Notes: generated by a model not told the origin, from the letters alone. A stretch of DNA of 64,000 nucleotides from Gammaproteobacteria bacterium (GCA_012103475.1 WLWS01000004.1:434001-498000), one strand, 5' to 3'. Shown: positions 54,017 to 63,730, counted from the first letter of the stretch. Translations and numbers: made by a program.

Positions 54017-55726
54017 CTATGCCTCATAACTTGTCTGGCCACCGAGGACTGTTCTTAATATTTTAATATCCTTTATGCTGTCTACGTCGACTTTATTTGG
54101 ATCCTTTTCCAGGATTACGTAATCTGCGAGTTTGCCCGCGCTGAGTGAACCTTTGTCGTTTTCTTCAAAAGAAGCGTAAGCACCGTTCATTGTACAAATA
54201 CGCAAAGCTTCGGAAACGTTTATACGTTGCTTCGCCCCCCAGACCCTGCCTTTTACATCTTTACGAGTAACCATGCTCTGGATTGCCATCATCGGCTCAT
54301 AAGGCCCCGGAGTAAAATCGGATGCGGGGGCGACGGGGATGCCCGCATCGAGAAAACTTCGATGAGCGAACATCCATTGCATTTTGTCATGACCATATTC
54401 AGGCCACTTATTTCCATGAAAGTGCGCGTAGGTATAAAAGGGTGTTGGAATAGCACCCGTCGCCTTAATACGTTTCAGGATTTTCGGATTAACCAGGGAG
54501 CAATGTTCAATACGAAAACGCGGGTTAGGTCCTTGCCAGTTTTTTAGTACTCGCTCATAAGCATTTAGCACCATATTGATAGTGACATCACCATTGGCAT
54601 GGATACCGATTCTGAAACCATGAGCAACGGCATCGTCGACGGCGTCATCAATCTCTTCCTGACTCATCGTTAAAATTCCATAATCATCAGGGCGATCCTT
54701 ATATGGAGTGCTCATTCGCATAGTGCGTTCAGAAGCTGAGCCATCGGCCCCGTATTTCACGGCGCCTATTCGAAGCATATCATCACCGAAACCCGAAGTA
54801 ATACCGGCCTGTTTCATACCTTTATAAACTTGACTAATACCGCCCGGCATATAGGAAATTCGCAGATACAACTCACCTGCCACTCGGGCATCCTGATAAG
54901 CTGTCAAATCTTCATGCTTGTCAGCAAATCCCGGGAAACCACCAAAAGCGTCAGTCGTCGATGTTAATCCGGACGCGGCCATGCTTTTTGTTGAAATTGC
55001 TACACTCTTCTGCCACAACTTACGGTCCATCACCGGCCAGGTACCAGCGGCTCGAAAAACATCGGTCGCATGTTCGGCCACCTTACCCGTAAATTCACCA
55101 TCGCGACGATAGAACTTACCACCAGAAGGGTCAGGCGTATCGATCGTAATGCCCGCTATCTCAAATGCTTTTGAATTCACCACCGCGGTGTGCCCACCAC
55201 GATGTTGAACAAAGACCGGGTGATCGGGAACGACCTCATCAATATCCCTGCGGTTCAAGGGTCGTCCATCTTCAAACTTGGTATCGTCATACATGCTACC
55301 GCGCACCCAGTGACCCTTTGGGGTTTCGGCTGCTTTTTGAGCCAGAGCAGTTTTAACGTCAGAAATGCGAGGCAAGTTCACATTTACACCAATTGCCTCC
55401 ATAGCCAGCAATGGATGACTATGTGAGTCTATGAAACCGGGGGTAATGGTCATGCCACTGGCATCAATCACTTTCGTATTCGAGTCAGCAAGCTGCCTTA
55501 TCTGTGTATTTGAACCAACAGCGAGAATACGCTCACCTCGAATCGCCATGGCTTCAGCCACTGGTTGTGCCGGGTCCATGGTCAATAACTTTCCACCGAT
55601 AACTATGGTGTCCGCTCTTCCCAGTATAGCTGTGGCCCAACCACCTGAACTGTTTACTGCCAGACCAAAACCAATAGGTAGGGCCACAGAAGAGCCTAAG
55701 AATTTTCTGCGCGTAACTATAGTCAT
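54017..55726 (-). CDS. Tat-exported amidohydrolase, YtcJ-like
   Basis: The 569-residue precursor begins MTIVTRRKFLGSSVALPIG, a Tat signal. It shows the amidohydrolase-3 / YtcJ layout: DTIVIGGKLLTMDP, ITPGFIDSHSHPLL (HxH), GSMYDDTKF, FRIGIHANGDVTINMVL, RFRIEHCSLV and APASDFTPGPYEPM. The family hydrolyses amide or ester bonds in small molecules, using one or two metal ions. Substrate unknown. Confidence 0.88.
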   Translation of the reverse strand: MTIVTRRKFLGSSVALPIGFGLAVNSSGGWATAILGRADTIVIGGKLLTMDPAQPVAEAMAIRGERILAVGSNTQIRQLADSNTKVIDASGMTITPGFIDSHSHPLLAMEAIGVNVNLPRISDVKTALAQKAAETPKGHWVRGSMYDDTKFEDGRPLNRRDIDEVVPDHPVFVQHRGGHTAVVNSKAFEIAGITIDTPDPSGGKFYRRDGEFTGKVAEHATDVFRAAGTWPVMDRKLWQKSVAISTKSMAASGLTSTTDAFGGFPGFADKHEDLTAYQDARVAGELYLRISYMPGGISQVYKGMKQAGITSGFGDDMLRIGAVKYGADGSASERTMRMSTPYKDRPDDYGILTMSQEEIDDAVDDAVAHGFRIGIHANGDVTINMVLNAYERVLKNWQGPNPRFRIEHCSLVNPKILKRIKATGAIPTPFYTYAHFHGNKWPEYGHDKMQWMFAHRSFLDAGIPVAPASDFTPGPYEPMMAIQSMVTRKDVKGRVWGAKQRINVSEALRICTMNGAYASFEENDKGSLSAGKLADYVILEKDPNKVDVDSIKDIKILRTVLGGQTSYEA

Positions 55727-55858
55727 CTCTTACCCCTGTCGTCGCGAATCAAGGATTGCCTAAGCAAATTCGTTTATATAGGGACCAGATTCTAACTGAA
55801 GTTCTTGAAATTATATAAACTTCCAGACAGCTTTTCGGTAATTTACTCTTGATATTAT

Positions 55859-56116
55859 CTAGCAGAACTCTCGAGGTCCGGTAGGCACTAGTTGATCGTG
55901 ATTAGTCAGCAGGTTTTCAATTAGACCTTTTGCTTCGATCATTTCATCGAATTCATCTGCTTCATTTGTTTCGACAATTGCGCAACTCAAAATTATATCG
56001 ATCTCTTCTTCCGAAAGAAGATCTTTCTTTTGCATTATTTCCAATAACGTTTTTACAATTGCCAGACAGGCAATTCCGTTAGCAGTCGCCTTTGTTTCTT
56101 TAGTCGAAAATTTCAT
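55859..56116 (-). CDS. Small hypothetical protein
   Basis: The 85-residue protein starts at the ATG at 56116 (GGAAAAGAGAA upstream); an earlier ATG would add 17 residues. It is soluble and helical (ANGIACLAIVKTLLEIMQKK, EEEIDIILSCAIVE). I recognise no family. It stands alone between the amidohydrolase gene and a cytochrome remnant. Confidence 0.5.
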   Translation of the reverse strand: MKFSTKETKATANGIACLAIVKTLLEIMQKKDLLSEEEIDIILSCAIVETNEADEFDEMIEAKGLIENLLTNHDQLVPTGPREFC

Positions 56117-56223
56117 TATTTCTCTTTTCCGTAGAGTTTTAACGGAAAGCTGCAAGGCATATACCATAACGCCTGCTCATCGATGTAATCCCGGTAATCT
56201 GTGATTTGGCTCTCATCAAAGAC

Positions 56224-56325
56224 TTACAGGCTGTGACAGGTATCACAACTGAAAGGAACATCATCCTGTTTTACCAATAAAGCTATTGCGCACCAGTTCA
56301 CAAACGCTTGTGTTAGTGTCGCTTC
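56224..56325 (-). pseudogene. Remnant of a cytochrome c-like C-terminus
   Basis: In the minus strand an open stretch without start ends PFSCDTCHSL, with a c-type haem motif CDTCH near its C-terminus, like the exported haem proteins (compare CASCH in the P460 gene). Upstream the frame is closed by TAG at 56326-56328. It is most simply a decayed gene end; a short real ORF is less likely. Confidence 0.35.
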
Positions 56326-56382
56326 CTATAGACAAATAGCTGAACTTTTATGATTCCAGACAGTACCGCTATTTACTGGCAC

Positions 56383-57189
56383 TCAGACCACGATTTTCTT
56401 GTATATATGCCATGTGGTATGGCCGAGAACGGGCAGGACAACCAGTAATCCCAGAAACAGGGGAATAAATGAAGCCATTACCGAGAGTGTGACAAATACA
56501 CCCCACGACAACATCACGATTGGGCTTTTTAGCACTGCCTTTACGCTGCTTATCATACCGGTTATGAAATCGACATCACGGTCCAGTATAAGGGGAATGG
56601 ACACAACCGTGAGAGAAAACAAAAGCAAAGAGAAACCTGCTCCTACGATATGACCGACTCCGATAAAAGCCCAGCCCTGGGCAGTTCCTGTAACTGCCTG
56701 AAAAAATGATTCAAAAGTCGGAAAAGACATGCGCCCGAGAAAAAGGGCAATCAAAAGCCGGACCTGATAAATCCATATCCAGAAGATGAACAGCATAACG
56801 AAAGCCATATAAGGCAATTGCCGGCTGGTCTGCATGTTAATGACCGTCAGGATTTCTTTCCAGACAAGAGGCTTTCCTGCTTCCAACCTGCGACTCACAT
56901 CGTATAAGCCCACCGCGACAAAGGGACCAATGAGTGGAAACCCAACCATAACCGGATAGATCATCCAGCCCTTTTCAAACGCGATGAATGACTGCACGAT
57001 TAGAATACCGCCAAAGGCGTATATGCCCCCGAAGAATAAACCGAACTGGGGAGCCCGGCGAAAATCAGAAAAACCTTGAGCCAGACAAATCTTTAAATCA
57101 TCAAAACTTAGTGAGTTAATATCTGGAATACCATAAAGCTCTTCGTCTGAGAGTGAACTTTCATCCCGGCCTAAATCGGTTTTAGTCAT
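56383..57189 (-). CDS. DUF2189 integral membrane protein
   Basis: The 268-residue protein has a cytoplasmic N-terminus (LSFDDLKICLAQGFSDFRRAP) and about six membrane helices, with the DUF2189 features GWMIYPVMVGFPLIGPFVAVGLYDVSRRLEAGKP. The function of the family is unknown. GGAGATG precedes the start. Confidence 0.82.
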   Translation of the reverse strand: MTKTDLGRDESSLSDEELYGIPDINSLSFDDLKICLAQGFSDFRRAPQFGLFFGGIYAFGGILIVQSFIAFEKGWMIYPVMVGFPLIGPFVAVGLYDVSRRLEAGKPLVWKEILTVINMQTSRQLPYMAFVMLFIFWIWIYQVRLLIALFLGRMSFPTFESFFQAVTGTAQGWAFIGVGHIVGAGFSLLLFSLTVVSIPLILDRDVDFITGMISSVKAVLKSPIVMLSWGVFVTLSVMASFIPLFLGLLVVLPVLGHTTWHIYKKIVV

Positions 57190-57279
57190 GTTCTCATCTC
57201 CTTTTTCTCAATGTGAATTGCATGAGTATTCACAAGAATAGGATATTTGCTTGTAGAAAAAAATCGCTATATAGGGTTA

Positions 57280-57993
57280 TTAGTCAAATAAACCTTTTAG
57301 TTTATCCATTACTTTGCCGGCACCATCCTTAATTCCGCCAAGAGCGGAACTGATACCGCCACTGAGTTTACTCATTATTTCGCCAACGACTTCTCCCGGC
57401 GGGATGCCCCCTTCGCTCTTGCCGATGTCTTCGAGATGAATATCAGGCATGCTCACTGACAGTGCATTGCCTTGCATTAGCTGATAGCTGATCCCCGCCT
57501 TTGCATCTTTGATGTAGAGATCATCGATAATCATTTTCACTGATGTTTCGTCTCCATCCTTAGTACTTTCTCCTTCATCCTCCAGGCCGATATAAGTATT
57601 AATATTGTTCATCAATGTATCGAAGTTACTGACGCCCTCTTTCTTTTCGAGAATAAGATCAGGGGATTGCACCAGCACTTCTTTAATCAGAATAGTATTA
57701 CTGGTAAGAGATCCCAGATCGAGTGTCATATTCAAGTGCTCAAGTTTCACGGCGTATTCGGTATCGTAACCACTTGGGTTTCCCACATAGAGACCATTCA
57801 AGCTGGCCTGTCCCTGTTCAAAATCCAACGATACTCCACCGAGTTTTACCTCAGCCTGCATCATCTCACTTCCATAAGTCTCAACCGCAGTCTGAATAAT
57901 CTTGTCCAGAGAACCAAGTGACTTGTAAATCAGGAAGCCTGCTCCGGCCAAAAGTAGAAGAGCTATAAGAATAGCTATGTATCTTTTTTTCAT
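57280..57993 (-). CDS. AsmA-like single-pass periplasmic protein
   Basis: The 237-residue protein has an N-terminal membrane helix (IAILIALLLLAGAGFLIY) and a periplasmic part in the style of AsmA domains: VKLGGVSLDFEQGQASLNGLYVGNPSG and VQSPDLILEKKEG. The tail is amphipathic (GGIPPGEVVGEIMSKLSGG). AsmA-like proteins act in envelope lipid homeostasis. Start has GGAGAA upstream. Confidence 0.62.
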   Translation of the reverse strand: MKKRYIAILIALLLLAGAGFLIYKSLGSLDKIIQTAVETYGSEMMQAEVKLGGVSLDFEQGQASLNGLYVGNPSGYDTEYAVKLEHLNMTLDLGSLTSNTILIKEVLVQSPDLILEKKEGVSNFDTLMNNINTYIGLEDEGESTKDGDETSVKMIIDDLYIKDAKAGISYQLMQGNALSVSMPDIHLEDIGKSEGGIPPGEVVGEIMSKLSGGISSALGGIKDGAGKVMDKLKGLFD

Positions 57994-58062
57994 TCTTGTT
58001 TCTCCGGTTCTTTAGTTTATGTTTTATCGAGTCACTTTATTGGTTTCGTACTACATCGTAAA

Positions 58063-59286
58063 TCACAAACCATCTACTTTCTCATGGTTTCTCCCGTAAG
58101 CGAGAAAATGAGCAATCTTTTTTCTGGCAAAAGGAAATTTCGAAATAATTCTTAAAGGCAATGGCGGACTGAGTGAGGCATCTAATTTCAATGCTGCTCT
58201 AATAACACGTCTTTGTATCAAGGATTGAAAACTTTGAATTACGATCACCGCCGGCTCTCGTCTTTTTTGAACACGAGCAAGATCGTTTGTGTCAAGATGG
58301 TTTTGCTTTATCGGATCAGTCAGGAGGTTAACGGCAGCAACAGCATCCTGGATAGCGTAATTTATACCAACACCACCAACCGGAGACATGATGTGAGCTG
58401 CGTCCCCAATCAGGAGCAGACCATCTTTATACCATTGCTCGGCTCGACCGGTGACCACAGAGAGTATGGCCATTTCTGACCAGTCCTTTATAGCAGTAAT
58501 TACTGTCGATAATTCCGGAGCTAGCTGACTTACTGTCTGGTGAAAACTGTCAATACCCTTTTCTCGCAAGGCTTTGTATCCACCTTTCATTATGACAAAG
58601 CCCACTTGCAAATGGTCTTTACGACCAATTATCACAATCATAGTACCTGCGCCAATCCGACCATTTACATCTTCTATTTTCTCACCGTCAGGTAGCGCCA
58701 GCCGAAACCAGACAATGTCCATCGGTGGTGATGTTTTGCCCAGCTTAATATTGGCCAGACGCCGGGCACTGGAACCTCGGCCATCTGCACCGATAACCAG
58801 CTTTGCAGGTAAAATCTGTTCTTCCCCATTTAGGGTATAGTGAACACCGCTTACCTTTCCATTTATTTCTTCGAGTGCTCTGACCTGTGCGCCCATCAAC
58901 ACTGAAAAGCAGTCTAACTTTTTTGCTTTCTCGACTATATGATTGAGGAAAAGTACCTGTGGAATGATGGCGACATAAGCATACTTAGTCTGCATTGCAC
59001 AAAAATCGGCGATGTCAATTTCAGTATCTGCAAATGTTAAACTTAACTTTTGAATTTTACTGGTAGCCTGCTCAAGAATTTCATCCACGACTCCAAGCTG
59101 CTCGAGTACTTCCAAAGAGGAAGCGTGGAGCGTATCGCCACGAAAGTCGCGGTCGAAATCGTTTTTACCTTCAAGCAACACAACTGAAATACCTCTCAAA
59201 GCAAATAAATATGCCGCTATCACTCCCGCCGGGCCCCCTCCTATCACACAAACCTGAGTTTCTCCGGGCCTCTCTTCTATGGGCAT
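58063..59286 (-). CDS. FAD-dependent monooxygenase
   Basis: The 407-residue protein has the para-hydroxybenzoate-hydroxylase fold: VCVIGGGPAGVIAAYLFALRG (dinucleotide fold), VIGADGRGSSARRLA (DG motif) and LLIGDAAHIMSPVGGVGIN (GD motif for the FAD ribityl chain). The start at 59286 has GGAG upstream; a longer frame to 59373 adds an unlikely leader. It hydroxylates or epoxidises an aromatic or similar substrate; the substrate is not identifiable. Divergent from the enoyl-CoA hydratase gene. Confidence 0.87.
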   Translation of the reverse strand: MPIEERPGETQVCVIGGGPAGVIAAYLFALRGISVVLLEGKNDFDRDFRGDTLHASSLEVLEQLGVVDEILEQATSKIQKLSLTFADTEIDIADFCAMQTKYAYVAIIPQVLFLNHIVEKAKKLDCFSVLMGAQVRALEEINGKVSGVHYTLNGEEQILPAKLVIGADGRGSSARRLANIKLGKTSPPMDIVWFRLALPDGEKIEDVNGRIGAGTMIVIIGRKDHLQVGFVIMKGGYKALREKGIDSFHQTVSQLAPELSTVITAIKDWSEMAILSVVTGRAEQWYKDGLLLIGDAAHIMSPVGGVGINYAIQDAVAAVNLLTDPIKQNHLDTNDLARVQKRREPAVIVIQSFQSLIQRRVIRAALKLDASLSPPLPLRIISKFPFARKKIAHFLAYGRNHEKVDGL

Positions 59287-59411
59287 GCTGTACTCCTTGT
59301 TTAGCTGACTCAAAAATGGCAGAGTCTTTTCAATAATAAGTAATACTCTGGTTTGAGTGTAGCGCAAATTCACCTTGAAAGATCGAGTCGATCGGAAACT
59401 GAGTTTTGACT

Positions 59412-60179
59412 ATGAATGAAGACAATTTGGTAGTCAGTGAACAACATAACAAGGTAAGGGTTCTTATTCTAAATCGTCCCGAACGCCGTAATGCACTGGC
59501 TATTTCACTACTTGAATCATTGAAGTCGGCCTTAAAAGCGGCCAATGCCGATTCAGAAACTCATATCATAGTATTACGCGGAGCAGGCCCGTCTTTCTGT
59601 GCAGGTAAAGATCTGAAAGATCATCAGGTAAGCGGTAAGGATCAGAAGTCTGTGCAGAAAGAGGTTGGCCTGTTTCATGATGTCAGTCGGGAAATTATGT
59701 TTGGCGAAAAAGTTGTCATCGCCGCTGTGCATGGTTGGGCCGCGGGCGGTGGCCTGGAGCTAATGATTAATTGCGACCTGGTTATACTCGATGAAAATGC
59801 GCGCATGTTTTTCCCGGAGATGTCACTGGGCCTATTTGTGACCTGTGGCGTGACAGCCTTATTGCCCCGATTAATCGGTCTTTCTCAGACTAAGGCGTTA
59901 ATGATGAGTGGAGATAAATTTGACGCCCAACACGCGCTGCGACTCGGACTTGCATGGCAAGTTTTACCCAGCGATGAATTTGAGCAGAAAGTAATAGAGA
60001 AGGCTGAGAAGATGGCAGCAATGCCTCAGAATTCACTTCGGCAGTTAAAAAAAGTAATGATGACAGGCTTGCGTGACGAGGTAGAAGCGGCCCTGAAAAT
60101 AGAAGCGGAAATTGCCCAGCAAACAGCCCTCGACCCTGAATCTCAGAAACTAGCCCGTTCCAAGCTTAGCCCGGATTAA
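59412..60179 (+). CDS. Enoyl-CoA hydratase/isomerase-family protein
   Basis: The 255-residue crotonase-fold protein has RVLILNRPERRNALA, VLRGAGPSFCAGKDLKDH (oxyanion hole), AAVHGWAAGGGLELMINCDLV (second oxyanion Gly) and FPEMSLGL. The usual hydratase Glu pair is partly replaced, so the reaction is uncertain. ATG at 59412 is preferred over a TTG six bases earlier. Convergent with the RidA gene, overlapping it by four bases at the stops. Confidence 0.85.
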   Translation: MNEDNLVVSEQHNKVRVLILNRPERRNALAISLLESLKSALKAANADSETHIIVLRGAGPSFCAGKDLKDHQVSGKDQKSVQKEVGLFHDVSREIMFGEKVVIAAVHGWAAGGGLELMINCDLVILDENARMFFPEMSLGLFVTCGVTALLPRLIGLSQTKALMMSGDKFDAQHALRLGLAWQVLPSDEFEQKVIEKAEKMAAMPQNSLRQLKKVMMTGLRDEVEAALKIEAEIAQQTALDPESQKLARSKLSPD

Positions 60180-60631
60180 TCGACGTAGCCTGTACAAGTG
60201 ATTTCAACCGCAGCACCACGCCAGAGCCGGGCGACTTCGATGGCTGTCCTTGTAGGGTAATTTTCTTTGAAAAAAGAAGGCCAAATTCTATTTAACTGCG
60301 GCCACTCCTCCATATTCGACAAATAAACGGTGCATTTTATTAATTGATCCAAAGATGAACCGCTGGTGATTAAGGCTTTTTCGATATTTGCCATGGTCTG
60401 TTTCGTCTCAGCGACAATACCACCGGGAACCAGGCCTAGCTCCTTTTTGGAAAAATCTATACCGAGGTTGCCGGAAACGAATACCAGATTTCCAATGCGT
60501 ACGGCTTCAGAAAGTGGCAGGTTTTTTTCCTTGAAGGCATCAGAACGAAAATACTCAACATCGGCTTCTGCTATTGAAGTAAAAGAACAGAGGCAAAGAA
60601 TAAAGACGAGAACGATATATTTAAAATACAT
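60176..60631 (-). CDS. Exported RidA-family protein
   Basis: The 151-residue precursor has a signal peptide (YIVLVFILCLCSFTSIAEA) followed by a RidA/YjgF domain: LPLSEAVRIGNLVFVSGNLG, TMANIEKALITSGSSLDQLIKCTVYL and YPTRTAIEVARLWRGAAVEITCTGYV (conserved Arg of RidA in TRTAIEV). RidA enzymes deaminate reactive enamines or imines; an exported form is uncommon. It lies 18 bases after the end of the AhpD-like selenoprotein gene and may be in its operon. Confidence 0.8.
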   Translation of the reverse strand: MYFKYIVLVFILCLCSFTSIAEADVEYFRSDAFKEKNLPLSEAVRIGNLVFVSGNLGIDFSKKELGLVPGGIVAETKQTMANIEKALITSGSSLDQLIKCTVYLSNMEEWPQLNRIWPSFFKENYPTRTAIEVARLWRGAAVEITCTGYVD

Positions 60632-60649
60632 TGGCAAGCTCCTGAGCAG

Positions 60650-61762
60650 TTATACTGGCCGTGAAGTTGAAAGATTCAGAGAATCCAACCCTAGTTCGAC
60701 CCGCATCTCCTCCGTAGCTTCGTCTTTATAATCCTCGAGTGGAATACCTGTGGTGTCAGCAGCCCGGGGGTAGCCGTTGAATGCCGCAATGTCGGCGGCA
60801 GTATCAATCAATGCGGCTTCACCCAGTTCATCTACCAGTCGTTGTCTGCCTTTCGCTATACGAGCTTCATCGCGCGTACAAACTGCATCGACAAATTCAT
60901 CAAAGAGTTCTGCATGCGGTAGTCCTTCATCCTTTTTGTTGCCACCGATCGCGGCTTCAAGTTCGTACTCATCGCCGGTATGTTCGCCACTCAAACTGAG
61001 CCGCATTGCGTGACTGGTAGTTCAGTAAAAACAATCGAGATACGCAGACACACGTGTGGCAACATACTCGATCTGAGCGCGGGAAATAGCTCGTTCAATA
61101 TCATCAAGTTCGTTCATGGCCGGGTTGGCCATGTACAGTGGGTTCATAAGATTCCAGAACCGATTCAACTCATCCGGCACCAGAGTCAGAGAACGACGAA
61201 TAAACTGATGACCGGTGTCGTAAAAATTACCGAATTCCGGTCCGGCATCATCAGGCCCGACGGTCAGTGCCCAACCAGGACCTCGTTTCGCGCCTTCCGG
61301 TCGTTTTCTAGCTGGTAGATTCTGGTCTGCGCTTTCAGGTAAAGCTAAGGGCTTCATGCCTATGCCATTCGTAAAAGTGTCCATACATGTGACCATTGTG
61401 GTTAAACTCAGAATTTCGATCAGCTCATCTTCAATAATACCCGCCACAATCATTGACTCGTACCAGCTTTCAGTAATTCGGCCTGAATCAGTGACTATGC
61501 GATGTACAGCTTCCACCCAGGGCTCAGGTAAGTCGCCATGATGGTCATGTTCACCTTCTATGGCATAAGGTGATAAGGCCTCTTTTCGATGCTGACAGAG
61601 TTTGCAATCCCAGGCATGGCGGGCTTCGTTGGCAACGGCAAGTCGTTGGTCCCCGCTCAACCAGGCACCGACTTGTGCCACTTCATTGACCGCAACGGCC
61701 AAAGCAGTTTTCAGATCCTCGCGAATCGGATATGGCGCCCTGTTAAGTTCCTCAATGCTCAT
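60650..61762 (-). CDS. AhpD-like carboxymuconolactone decarboxylase-family selenoprotein (CxxU)
   Basis: Two adjacent in-frame parts (61762-61025 and 61021-60650) are separated only by TGA at 61022-61024. Read through, the 370-residue protein has IEYVATRVSAYLDCFYUTTSH: Glu then Cys244-x-x-Sec247-x-x-x-His251, precisely the CxxCxxxH motif of AhpD/CMD peroxidase-type proteins. The downstream part continues the family (AALIDTAADIAAFNGYPRAADTTGIPLED). The N-terminal part has a second CxxC (residues 53-56). A SECIS-like hairpin lies 25 bases after the TGA. It probably reduces peroxides or disulfides. A nonsense mutation is the alternative, but the exact position argues against it. Confidence 0.82.
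60985..61005 (-). promoter_or_regulatory. Candidate bacterial SECIS element, AhpD-like gene
   Basis: In the mRNA, GCTCA pairs with TGAGT (one G-U) around loop GTT (60994-60996), extended past a G-G mismatch by GC/GC and a wobble. The loop begins with G and is 25 bases after the UGA, inside the 16-37 base spacing described for bacterial SECIS hairpins. No folding was run. Confidence 0.6.
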
Positions 61763-61822
61763 CCGCTCATGTTACCTAGGCTTCTGGGCACCCGCAACTG
61801 TGCCGGACGGACAATAAGACAA

Positions 61823-63034
61823 CTATTTTGCAAATATTGCCCGCACTGTTTCTTCGGGTAACTCATTGACACGAAAGTTCGATACACCAACAACAGTTTT
61901 CGCTGCAACCATGGCGTTAACTATGGCTTCTTCGCTTGCGTTAATAGCTGCCTCAAAGACAATAGATAACCTATTATTAGGATACAATTCCAATTTCGAG
62001 GAATCGTTTTCACTGATTTTGCCAACATTACCAGTCGAGAAGGCAACAAATATATCACCGGAGCCATCACCACTGATTGAGCCTAGTCTGCCCAGCGCCA
62101 ATGCCGGGCGTTTCGCTAGTCGCCGTAGCTGATGCGGGAGTAAAGGCGCATTTGTGGCCACAACTATAATTATAGAACCATCTCTGGATGGTTCGGATTG
62201 AGTATCTTTCTCGCCAGACTCACAATAGGGATACCAGTCGACGTGTCGCTTTATTGATCGGTCGGTGAAGCAATGCTGACCAACGGGAAGTTCATCTGCG
62301 ACAACTTTGCCACCCAATCTTAAGTCATCGCCATTCCAGTTGTAGTTACATTGAACCAGTACGCCGACGGTATATTGTTTTTCTTCAAATTCAAACAATC
62401 GTGACGACGTTCCTATTCCACCTTTAAAACCATTGCATACCATCCCGGTGCCACCACCGACTGCACCTTCTTCTACCTTGCCCGGTTTTGCTTTTCGCAT
62501 AGCGGCAAGTGCATGCTCACGCGTCACATGAAAACCATTTATATCGTTCAATCCGCCATCATATGTTTCAGCAACCACCGGTGCGTGCCAAATTGCAGGC
62601 CAGCCCTTCTCCACCATAAAAGCAACTGAAGCATCACGGACTACGCCAACACTATGGGTGTTAGTAATGGCAATCGGACCATCAATCAAACCGCGTTCTT
62701 CCAGCCAGGTCGTTCCAGTCATTTCACCTGAGGCATTCAGTGTAAACCAGGCTGCAAAAACTGGATCATTAGAATTCTTCCCTCGTGGGTGAATCGCGGT
62801 TACACCGGTTCTCACAGGGCCACTGCCCACTTTTAGTAAACCTTTACCTTTGACAATTGTTTGATGACCAACTTCAAGACCTTTGATATCTGTGATCGCG
62901 TTCAGAACTCCAGGTTGACCGTTGAATGGAATGCCAAGGTCTCTCGCCCGATTTGATTGAGTTTCTGCCAAAGCAGAACCGCTAAAAGAAAATAAAAGTA
63001 AGGCAAGACAGGTAACTGATGTTTGAGTTTTCAT
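61823..63034 (-). CDS. Exported P1/DmpA-family peptidase
   Basis: The 403-residue precursor has a signal peptide (VTCLALLLFSFSGSALA) and the S58/P1 signature: GVLNAITDIKGLEVGHQTI, GVTAIHPRGK, ITNTHSVGVVRDA, EGAVGGGTGMVCNGFKGGIGTSSR and VVATNAPLLPHQLRRLAKR. Family members (DmpA, BapA) cleave themselves before a conserved Ser and act as aminopeptidases on D- or beta-peptides. The cleavage region here is GGIGTSSR. ATG at 63034 is preferred over earlier in-frame ATGs. Confidence 0.85.
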   Translation of the reverse strand: MKTQTSVTCLALLLFSFSGSALAETQSNRARDLGIPFNGQPGVLNAITDIKGLEVGHQTIVKGKGLLKVGSGPVRTGVTAIHPRGKNSNDPVFAAWFTLNASGEMTGTTWLEERGLIDGPIAITNTHSVGVVRDASVAFMVEKGWPAIWHAPVVAETYDGGLNDINGFHVTREHALAAMRKAKPGKVEEGAVGGGTGMVCNGFKGGIGTSSRLFEFEEKQYTVGVLVQCNYNWNGDDLRLGGKVVADELPVGQHCFTDRSIKRHVDWYPYCESGEKDTQSEPSRDGSIIIVVATNAPLLPHQLRRLAKRPALALGRLGSISGDGSGDIFVAFSTGNVGKISENDSSKLELYPNNRLSIVFEAAINASEEAIVNAMVAAKTVVGVSNFRVNELPEETVRAIFAK

Positions 63035-63080
63035 TAAATATTCCCACATTAAAGAAACCAAATTGTACCATTACCGTCAG

Positions 63081-63650
63081 TCAGAGCCGCTTTAGCATGG
63101 TAATGATAATATTCTCTGAACCGTTTGCCGCTATCTGGGTTTCCCGATTCGACTCGATATAACCGCGCGCCAGATAAAGCGGCTCGCCGGATAATGTCGC
63201 ACCCAACTCGATTGACTTAAAACCGGCGTCACGCGCAGCCTTTTCACCAAGATCCAGCAAAAGCGTGCCAACACCACAACGAATCCAGTCCGGATGCGTG
63301 TACATGGCACGAATGCGTGCAGGATCGACAGTCGGATCACTAAAACGATCGTCTCGACCAATGGTTTCATCACTACCGTATAAAGTCTTGCGTTTACCCC
63401 AGCCACCGCAGCCTACCATGATGATATTATTTTTATGTTCTGTTTCGACAATAAAATAGCTCTGGTCTTCAAGCAGACTCGTATCCAGACCCATAGTCTC
63501 CTGTGCCGCTTCGATTTCAGCACTCGATAGAAATGGTTTCATGTTTTGCGAAATCGCCGCATGCATGAGTTTGATAATAGCCGGCTGATCATCCCTTGTG
63601 GCCAGGCGATGTGAGAGCTTGAGAGCTCGCTGCTTTTCTAATATATCCAT
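63081..63650 (-). CDS. GNAT-family N-acetyltransferase
   Basis: The 189-residue protein has the GNAT core: HRLATRDDQPAIIKLMHAA, YFIVETEHKNNIIMVGCGGW, IRAMYTHPDWIRCGVGTLLLD (acetyl-CoA loop R-C-G-V-G-T) and the C-terminal GYIESNRET. Acceptor unknown. Divergent from the selenoprotein gene on the + strand with an 80-base gap. Confidence 0.87.
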   Translation of the reverse strand: MDILEKQRALKLSHRLATRDDQPAIIKLMHAAISQNMKPFLSSAEIEAAQETMGLDTSLLEDQSYFIVETEHKNNIIMVGCGGWGKRKTLYGSDETIGRDDRFSDPTVDPARIRAMYTHPDWIRCGVGTLLLDLGEKAARDAGFKSIELGATLSGEPLYLARGYIESNRETQIAANGSENIIITMLKRL

Positions 63651-63730
63651 TTATAAATCCAAATATTTCTGCTTCTAAATTTTCTAACAGCAAGTATGAT
63701 AAACGACATTATCCTTACCAAGGTAAAGAC

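Noticed and set aside
61022..61024. Simple nonsense mutation splitting an AhpD-like gene
   Set aside because: The stop is precisely at the Sec-competent position, downstream frame is conserved-looking, a SECIS-like hairpin follows, and a second similar case is 3 kb away.
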